NCBI GenBank assembly: GCA_015494775.1
Contig: WGAP01000138.1
Location: 1 to 10,723, forward strand
From: Flavobacteriales bacterium
Lineage (GTDB): Bacteria; Bacteroidota; Bacteroidia; Flavobacteriales; Flavobacteriaceae
Direction of reading: 5' to 3'
DNA: 10,723 nucleotides
A model generated the notes under the pieces. It was not told where the DNA came from and did no database searches. It was given only the letters and a program-made list of their open reading frames with translations. The number at the start of each line of letters is the position of its first letter. The stretch's first letter is position 1. This document shows positions 5,380 through 10,723 of this stretch, piece after piece. A program made the position numbers and the translations under genes.

Positions 5380-8300
5380 TTAAAATCCCGGATAGAAACT
5401 AAATCCGAACGACCATTTGCGGTAACCGTTGAGCGTGAGCGGCGTGCTCAGATAGGGTTGCAAAATAATTTGACCGAACAAATTGATGCGCAGCGAAACG
5501 CCCGTTGAAGCCCACAAACGTCGCTCGCCGGGGGCTCCGGTGTAGTGCAACACGGGTTTTTGGCCGTTGTCCCATACCCAACCGGCATCCACAAACCAAC
5601 TCAGGTCCGAGAACAAAAAACCCGATTTGATGGCCGCCAGGCGCTCGGGACCGGTGAAGGGCAGGCGGATTTCGAAATTGGTAACCAACAATTTGTTGCC
5701 CATCAGGTCGTTAAGCGTCAGGTTGGCCGTGGGTGTGGTATTGACATATTCCGATAGCACCCCGTAGGAATAACCGCGGATAAAATAATCGTAGGTGATA
5801 AAGAACGGATACAAAATATCGTTGTCGGCCACACCTTTGCCAAAGCGGTTCAAGTGCATCAGCCGGAAGGCAAACGTAAAGGGTTTGACATAGACATAAT
5901 CACGGAAATCCACCGTGCCGGTGTAGAAATTCAGGTGTCCCAAATAGCGCTGCAATCCCACCCGGTAGCGCATACCCTTCATGGGAGCCGTCATGCCGAA
6001 TACGGAATTGTCGCCCACAAAGGCGGTGTTTACTTCGCCCAAGGTAAATCCCGACGGCGAGGGCTCCTTGTGCCGTTCGTAATGCACGGCATAGGGATAA
6101 ACGCTTTGGGAAACCGTGTCAAAGGGATAGTAATAGTTATGACTGTCGATGCGGAAGTAATAACGCGACAAGCTCAATCCGCCTTCGAGACGTTGGGTGC
6201 GCGAAAAAGGAAACAGGCGAAATGCGCCGATCTTGTCTTCGAACATGCGCAGGATATATAATTTTTGGATGTAATAAACCTGCCCTTCGATGGTTTCAAA
6301 ATCATATCCCTGACCGAAACTCGTGTAAGGAATATGCGAAGCATAAACGCCGATTTGCCGGTTTTTGGCCTGGTTAAAATACAAGGCCATGGCCGCAAAA
6401 TCGTATATTTCGCCGTTGAGCGACACGGCGGCCGAAAGCGTATTGCGGCCCAACATGTCGCTGAAAATCATATTTACTCCGCCCTGAAAACCGGTGCCGT
6501 ATATCGAGGTGGTCATCCCGAAGCCCGAATTACTGATAAAATCCAGTTTGAAATGCGGCTTGTATTTTTCTTCTTTTACTTTCAAGCCGAGCGAATCGAT
6601 GCGGGTGCGGAGCATGGCATCCACCAGGCCGTATTTGGGCAAAGCACCTTTGCCGATCAAGGCCATGGCACGTTGAATACGCACGTCGGGCGGAAGCAAG
6701 GCCGCTTCGCGGTGCACATCCGAAAGCCGGACGGACTCGTGCAATAATTCCGAAGGTTTAACCTTGACGATTTGATAACCGTGGTCGAAAAAGTAATTGT
6801 AAATCAATTCGCCCGTGCGGTAATTGACACACAAGGCGGGCGAAAACTTGGTAATGCCCGAAACGCCCGTAAAATATTTGGTGAGCTGATAAACTTTTCC
6901 GTCATCGAAATCATATTCGTAAATATCGCGAAATCCGTCGCGGTCCGAGAGGAAATAAAGGTGTTTTTGGTCGGGGGCATACACCGGATTGAGGTTGTCG
7001 GCGCCGGGGAACACGCCCGGATAGGATTTTTGACCGGTGGCCAAATCCAGTATGCCCAGATGATAATGCACGGGATATTGGTCGCGTTTGAAGTAGTAAT
7101 AATCGGTGGCAAAGGCGATGTGTTGGCCATCGGGCGACCAGGAAGGTGTGAGTTCGGCATAAGGATCATGGGTGATTTGCCGCAGCCGGCCGCTTTCGGG
7201 GTAAAACAAAAACAAATCGGTTTGGCCGTTTTTTTGCCCCATCAGCAGGATGGATTTCCCGTCGGGCGACCAGGCCGGATTGGAAAAGGATGCCAGACCT
7301 TTGATGCTTATGGTTTTGACGATTTTGTGCCGGGCCACGTCCACCAGAGCCAATTGGTTACGCCCTTTTTTGAACACCACAAACGCAAAGCGTTTGCTGT
7401 CGGGCGACCAGGTGCCGGCGCTTTCGTAGGCATCGATGGCGTCGATGTGGTTGTTGATGCTGTGCGAACCGATGATTTTGGTTTTTCCGGTTTCCAAATC
7501 GGCCAGGTAGAGGTCCAAGCTAATCACTTGTTTTTCCGAAAGGAACACCATCTTTTTGCCGTCGGGCGAAAGGGCGGGCGCAATATTGATACGTCCGCTG
7601 TTTTTTTCGTTGAACAAAACCGTTCCGCGCACCGTGGTGTCCCGTCCCGGAAGGAATTGGCGGTAGTATTGTTCGTTGGCCGTTTTCCAACGCACAAAAA
7701 AGGTATCGATGCGCATGCCGTACAAACTGTCCATGGCCTTGTCGGGCCCTTGGAGCAGCGTGGCATCATAGAGCCGGACGATTTGGTCGTCGCCAAAGGT
7801 GCCGCCGAAAAAGGCCCAAAAGTTTTGTCCGTAGCGGTAGGGGAAATATTTGGGCTTGTACATATCCTTGTAGCGCGGGAAAAATCCGCCGCGCACCGCG
7901 TCGCGCATCCACATGGCCGTGTGGGCATCCACGCGACCCAACGACAGATATTCGGCCATACCTTCGATCATCCACAGCGGCATATTGGCCAGGTGTTGGA
8001 ACGAAAGGTAGGGACTTGTTTTGATGTGATTGTATTGGAAGGCATGCACCAGTTCGTGGCCCAAAACATGCTTGGTTTGTCCGTAGGAAGGGCGCAAGGG
8101 CAAAACCACGCGCGTTTTGAGCGCTTCGGTAACGCCGCCGGTTCCTACGCCGATTTGTCCGCTGATGGCGGTGGTTTGCTGAAAATCGGCATGGTTGTTA
8201 TACAGGATAATCGGGATGGGACTATCGAAGGTATCGGTGCGGAACAATAAATGATGTTTGTAATACCAACTTTCGGCATCCCGCAGGAAGCGCTTGCGAA

Positions 8301-8478
8301 GCGTATCGTTTTTCAGGTAACTGTAAAGCGCAAAATGCTCCGTGCGATAGACTTTGAATTTAAAATCCTTGTAAATGGGTTTATTCTGCCCGAAGCCGAA
8401 ACCTTGTGCCCGGGCCGTTGCAAACCAACCGGTGAGTAAAACAACCGGCAGCAGATATTTAATAATCCGCATCTTCAT
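5380..8478 (-). CDS. Secreted peptidase-MA-like / TolB-like propeller / OM-barrel protein
   Basis: This protein of about 1032 residues has three parts. After a signal peptide (cleavage probably after ARA at 22-24), residues about 35-280 form a peptidase-MA-like domain with the zinc motif HELVH at 141-145 and a likely third ligand, E172, in WMIEGMAEY. Residues about 290-560 hold at least five WD40/TolB-type propeller repeats (ALSPDGKKMVFLS, TWSPDSKRFAFV, AWSPDGKSILLMG, SWSPDGQHIAFATD, VYAPDQKHLYFLSD). From about residue 643 to the end it has alternating beta strands like a D15/BamA-type barrel, finishing with a terminal Phe typical of outer-membrane proteins. The start could be 8493, 8478 or 8472; all overlap the upstream Omp28-like gene. 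It is the last gene of the cluster. The substrate is unknown and the domain calls come from motifs alone. Confidence 0.82.
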   Translation of the reverse strand: MKMRIIKYLLPVVLLTGWFATARAQGFGFGQNKPIYKDFKFKVYRTEHFALYSYLKNDTLRKRFLRDAESWYYKHHLLFRTDTFDSPIPIILYNNHADFQQTTAISGQIGVGTGGVTEALKTRVVLPLRPSYGQTKHVLGHELVHAFQYNHIKTSPYLSFQHLANMPLWMIEGMAEYLSLGRVDAHTAMWMRDAVRGGFFPRYKDMYKPKYFPYRYGQNFWAFFGGTFGDDQIVRLYDATLLQGPDKAMDSLYGMRIDTFFVRWKTANEQYYRQFLPGRDTTVRGTVLFNEKNSGRINIAPALSPDGKKMVFLSEKQVISLDLYLADLETGKTKIIGSHSINNHIDAIDAYESAGTWSPDSKRFAFVVFKKGRNQLALVDVARHKIVKTISIKGLASFSNPAWSPDGKSILLMGQKNGQTDLFLFYPESGRLRQITHDPYAELTPSWSPDGQHIAFATDYYYFKRDQYPVHYHLGILDLATGQKSYPGVFPGADNLNPVYAPDQKHLYFLSDRDGFRDIYEYDFDDGKVYQLTKYFTGVSGITKFSPALCVNYRTGELIYNYFFDHGYQIVKVKPSELLHESVRLSDVHREAALLPPDVRIQRAMALIGKGALPKYGLVDAMLRTRIDSLGLKVKEEKYKPHFKLDFISNSGFGMTTSIYGTGFQGGVNMIFSDMLGRNTLSAAVSLNGEIYDFAAMALYFNQAKNRQIGVYASHIPYTSFGQGYDFETIEGQVYYIQKLYILRMFEDKIGAFRLFPFSRTQRLEGGLSLSRYYFRIDSHNYYYPFDTVSQSVYPYAVHYERHKEPSPSGFTLGEVNTAFVGDNSVFGMTAPMKGMRYRVGLQRYLGHLNFYTGTVDFRDYVYVKPFTFAFRLMHLNRFGKGVADNDILYPFFITYDYFIRGYSYGVLSEYVNTTPTANLTLNDLMGNKLLVTNFEIRLPFTGPERLAAIKSGFLFSDLSWFVDAGWVWDNGQKPVLHYTGAPGERRLWASTGVSLRINLFGQIILQPYLSTPLTLNGYRKWSFGFSFYPGF

Positions 8479-9499
8479 TGACTTGTGCTTCATTGACGTT
8501 GACGGTTTTGGCCCGGCTTGTTCCGCGCACCACAAAGGCCACCACACGCATGTTGGCAGGGTCGTTCACTTGGGAGGGAACGGGGCCGGAATAAGTCCAG
8601 GTGTATTCGTTGTCGAAAGATTGCTGTGCTTGGGGAATGGCATCGCCCAATGGGTCGGTAAAGCTGTACCGCAACACGTGATTGTGTTCGAAGTTGGGAA
8701 TGGGGTTTTGACCGCCGTAGTAGGACGTGGTATTGGCTTGGTCGGCATGGAGGTGGTCTTCGGTGGCAAAGACCACAAGCCGCAGCGTGTCGCGCGGCAA
8801 ATCCATGTCGAAGCGCACCTTGACCGTGATGTCCCACTGATTGCCGCTTAGCGTATTGCTCACCGACACGCCCAGTGGGACGATTTTTTGGAGGTATTGT
8901 TGAATGTGGCCGGTGGTTTCGTCCCACACTTCGGTGCGGTTAATCAGCGGCGTGGGATAAGCCGTAATGTTGTATTCCGATGCCAAGGTTTCCACGTCGT
9001 CGAAGTGAAAAGGGTCGGTATTGTAGCCGCGGTTATGAATGGCCACGGGCACAATGCCCGAAATTTGTTGCATGGCTTGTTCCAGATGATAAATCACCCG
9101 CGGGCAATTCACGCACCAGGTGCCGGTAAAATCTTCGATAAGCACCCGTGTTTGGCTGCGCGGGTCTATCACTTGCGCCCTGATGGTATCGTCGGCCGTT
9201 ACCGTGGCGCCGCCGCCCAAATCCCACACGGCCGTTACCGCGTAATCGCCGGCTGCGGGAAAACGGTAAGTGCTTCCGCCCATGCGCTGCCCGTTGACGG
9301 CAAAGCGTACCGATGCCGTAATATCGTTGCCGTTGGCATCGGTGGCTTCGAAGGGGATTTCCTTGCCCGTAAGGTAATGATTGCCGTAGGGACTTTGAAT
9401 GCGGAAATGAATTTGCGAAATATCAATGCCCGCTTCCTGCCGGTTGCAAGCCGTCATCATCACCAACAAAATCCCGGCAAGGGGCAGGAGCTTTCTCAT
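8459..9499 (-). CDS. Omp28-related thioredoxin-like lipoprotein
   Basis: The protein has 346 residues. It begins with a lipoprotein signal (MRKLLPLAGILLVMMTAC, acylated Cys18), so it is probably anchored in the periplasm or outer membrane. Residues about 25-110 look like an Ig-like beta domain. From about 118 it has a thioredoxin fold of the Omp28 family, with IEDFTGTWCVNCP (CxxC at C129 and C132) and the cis-proline-like AYPTP at 180-184. A beta-rich C-terminal domain follows. The intact CxxC suggests disulfide or redox activity; the partner is unknown. It follows the DUF4197 gene by 21 bp, and its stop codon lies within the start region of the next gene, so the three genes are very likely co-transcribed. 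Confidence 0.85.
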   Translation of the reverse strand: MRKLLPLAGILLVMMTACNRQEAGIDISQIHFRIQSPYGNHYLTGKEIPFEATDANGNDITASVRFAVNGQRMGGSTYRFPAAGDYAVTAVWDLGGGATVTADDTIRAQVIDPRSQTRVLIEDFTGTWCVNCPRVIYHLEQAMQQISGIVPVAIHNRGYNTDPFHFDDVETLASEYNITAYPTPLINRTEVWDETTGHIQQYLQKIVPLGVSVSNTLSGNQWDITVKVRFDMDLPRDTLRLVVFATEDHLHADQANTTSYYGGQNPIPNFEHNHVLRYSFTDPLGDAIPQAQQSFDNEYTWTYSGPVPSQVNDPANMRVVAFVVRGTSRAKTVNVNEAQVNEDADY

Positions 9500-9520
9500 A
9501 GGGCATTTTTAACCCGCAAT

Positions 9521-10237
9521 TTAGCGATTTCGGTCTTGCAGTGCAAACACCTTGCGGAGCAAGTCGGTGGTGCGCTCGCGCACATCGCGGCGGATTTTCA
9601 CTTCTTCCACGGCGATTTTGCGGTAAACGCCCCGCAGGGCTTGGTTGGTTACGTAATCGGTAAGGTCGGGATTGACCTTTTGGACAAAAGGTATTCGATT
9701 GTAGCGCGTAATCAGTTTGTTCCAAATTTTGTCGGCGCCCACCTTGGCAAAATTGGTTTTGACGATGGGATAAAATTTAAGGTAAAGCTGCTCGCGGGTT
9801 TTTTGCCGCAAATAGTCGGTGGCGGCGGTGGTGTCGCCCAGCAGAATGTTGCGGGCGTCTTGGATGGTCATTTCCTTGATGGCCTGCACAAACACGGGCT
9901 TGGCTTCTTTGACCGCCTCTTCGGCCGCGCGGTTGAGTTTACGCACGCCTTCGTCGGCCAGGGAACCCAGACCGATTTTTCGCAGCGTATTTTCCACCTT
10001 TTTCAGCTCGGGCGGGAACAGGATACGCACATCCGGTTGGTTGTAAAAACCACCGGTTTGCATCAGTTTGCTCACTTCTTTATCAATGCCTTGCTGCAAG
10101 GCCTGTTTGAGGGCCGTGGCAATGTCGGCATCGGTAAGCGAGTCGGCCGCATCGGGCAGTTGTTTGGCGATGTTTTGCAACTGACTGCACGAAACTATGC
10201 CGGCCAAAGCAATAAGGAGGACAAGTAATTTTTTCAT
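9521..10237 (-). CDS. DUF4197 family lipoprotein
   Basis: A 238-residue protein starting MKKLLVLLIALAGIVSC, a lipoprotein signal with Cys17. The mature part is mainly helical and matches the DUF4197 pattern: DIATALKQALQQGI, the block FPPELKKVENTLRKIGLG, the NRAAEEAVKEAKPVFVQAIKEMTIQDARNIL region in two parts, and a C-terminal half with TDYVTNQALRGVYRKIAVEE. The function of this family is not known. It is the first gene of the leftward cluster with the Omp28-like protein and the peptidase/barrel protein, so it probably works in the periplasm. The start is clear (ATG at 10237). A good Bacteroidota -7/-33 promoter is not evident in the AT-rich 100 bp upstream. Confidence 0.88.
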   Translation of the reverse strand: MKKLLVLLIALAGIVSCSQLQNIAKQLPDAADSLTDADIATALKQALQQGIDKEVSKLMQTGGFYNQPDVRILFPPELKKVENTLRKIGLGSLADEGVRKLNRAAEEAVKEAKPVFVQAIKEMTIQDARNILLGDTTAATDYLRQKTREQLYLKFYPIVKTNFAKVGADKIWNKLITRYNRIPFVQKVNPDLTDYVTNQALRGVYRKIAVEEVKIRRDVRERTTDLLRKVFALQDRNR

Positions 10238-10451
10238 AGCCTTTGATTTTGGACTAAATTTACAAATTTTAAGACAAAATCATCCGTTTATCGGTCATTT
10301 TTCCTTGGAATGCAGCAAAAATCGTTCCTAAATTTTCTTTGGGCGCCTCCCGCACTCGTTCACGCATGCTGCGTTGCTGCGCACCGCAGCGCGTTCACGA
10401 GCCGGGACCGGGCTGTCCGCTCATATTCGCCTTGGCGGATGCCGTGGTTTT

Positions 10452-10480
10452 GCGCGGGCGCGCGGCACGCGCGCCCGCGC
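10452..10480. repeat. Perfect 13-bp G+C hairpin with 3-nt loop
   Basis: GCGCGGGCGCGCG at 10452-10464 and its exact inverse at 10468-10480 flank a GCA loop. The stem is all G and C. It lies inside copy 2 of the dispersed repeat, between the second and third anchors, and is not followed by a T-run on either strand. Confidence 0.8.
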
Positions 10481-10508
10481 CCGCCCGTGCGTGGGGCTTC
10501 CTTCGGTC

Positions 10509-10548
10509 GCCTCCGCCTGGCGGAAAACCATCGTCACCGCCGGCGGCT
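10509..10548 (+). repeat. Left arm of perfect 40-bp inverted repeat
   Basis: The arm starts GCCTCCGCCTGGCGG and ends CACCGCCGGCGGCT. It pairs base for base with 10684-10723. It lies within copy 2 of the intergenic repeat, and the two arms enclose 135 bp holding the CCATCCCTGGCGC/T-rich anchor and a TTCGATA...CACTCAG module. Confidence 0.9.
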
Positions 10549-10646
10549 CATACCGCTTCCATCCCTGGCGCAAATTTAGTTTTGAGTTTTGAGTTTTTAA
10601 TTTTGAGTTGTGCCTATTGCCTATCCCTGAATAGTGTTGACCGGCC

Positions 10647-10693
10647 GGGCTTCGATACACTGCTCACTACGTTCGCAGCACTCAGCCGCCGGC
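10647..10693 (+). repeat. TTCGATA...CACTCAG module, second locus
   Basis: This 47-bp block matches 3473-3519 at 45 of 47 positions, with differences only at 10658 and 10669. Here it follows the T-rich anchor by 37 bp; in copy 1 the same gap is 138 bp because of two extra degenerate modules. Confidence 0.75.
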
Positions 10694-10723
10694 GGTGACG
10701 ATGGTTTTCCGCCAGGCGGAGGC
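10684..10723 (-). repeat. Right arm of 40-bp inverted repeat, reaching the window edge
   Basis: It is the exact inverse of 10509-10548. Pairing stops at the inner side (10683/10549) but is still perfect at the last base of the window, so the true repeat may be longer. Confidence 0.9.

Larger units (their letters stand above)
10341..10609. repeat. GC-rich dispersed intergenic repeat, copy 2
   Basis: It shares ordered anchors with copy 1 (2833-3334): GGGCGCC at 10341-10347 with CGCACTCGTTC at 10351-10361, CCGGGCTGTCCGCT at 10408-10421, and the CCATCCCTGGCGC plus T-rich block at 10559-10609 (47 of 51 identical). Its interior is unlike copy 1 and is packed with self-complementary GC sequence. 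The preceding 10238-10340 stretch is AT-rich leader sequence of the DUF4197 gene, with no gene visible. No supported coding region exists from 10238 to the window end. Confidence 0.75.

Noticed and set aside
6772..8250. Open frame of 492 codons on the plus strand opposite the peptidase/barrel gene
   Set aside because: It is a composition-driven shadow of a well-supported gene, without recognisable motifs or its own signals. The 446-codon frame at 8888-10228 is rejected for the same reason.
10251..10280. Possible promoter for the DUF4197 operon (TAAATTTA or AAAATTTG on the minus strand)
   Set aside because: Each misses one conserved base of TAnnTTTG, and no TTTG box lies at the right distance.

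Overview
The window looks like a Bacteroidota chromosome. The evidence is the gene content (a Bacteroidota-type OstA-like protein, an Omp28-type lipoprotein, a DUF4197 lipoprotein, and a surface protein joining a peptidase, a TolB-like propeller and a barrel), a perfect Bacteroidota -7 promoter motif (TACTTTTG), and weak or absent Shine-Dalgarno sites. I cannot name a genus. The core genes are moderately GC-rich, the transposase is visibly AT-richer, and the non-coding stretches are extremely GC-rich and hairpin-laden.

Left arm (1-2788, + strand): the C-terminal part of an OstA/LptA-like envelope protein, a promoter, the site-2 protease rseP, and an exonuclease III gene whose ATG overlaps the rseP stop codon. 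Middle (2789-5379): a long repeat-filled gap between converging genes. It holds a GC-rich intergenic repeat (copy 1) that appears to be interrupted by a 162-bp sequence with 19-bp inverted ends. After that come a mosaic of small palindromic modules and a pair of related GC-rich units split by a complete IS256-family insertion sequence. The insertion sequence runs 3825-5188, with 23-bp inverted repeats matching at 20 positions and an 8-bp target duplication, CTCGCCGG.

Right arm (5380-10237, - strand): a tight three-gene cluster transcribed leftwards. The order is a DUF4197 lipoprotein, an Omp28/thioredoxin-like lipoprotein, and a roughly 1030-residue secreted protein with an HExxH peptidase domain, a WD40-like propeller and an outer-membrane-barrel-like C-terminus. 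All three carry export signals, so the cluster probably works in the periplasm and outer membrane. Right edge (10238-10723): a second copy of the intergenic repeat with a perfect 13-bp GC hairpin and a perfect 40-bp inverted repeat that runs off the window.

The protein-coding genes are mostly ordinary for the phylum. The non-coding repeats are the unexplained part. Two copies about 7.5 kb apart share the same ordered anchor motifs (GGGCGCC, CCGGGCTGTCCGCT, CCATCCCTGGCGC plus a T-rich tract, and a TTCGATA...CACTCAG module), while the hairpin-forming sequence between the anchors differs completely. That pattern suggests a modular, structured or mobile intergenic element.
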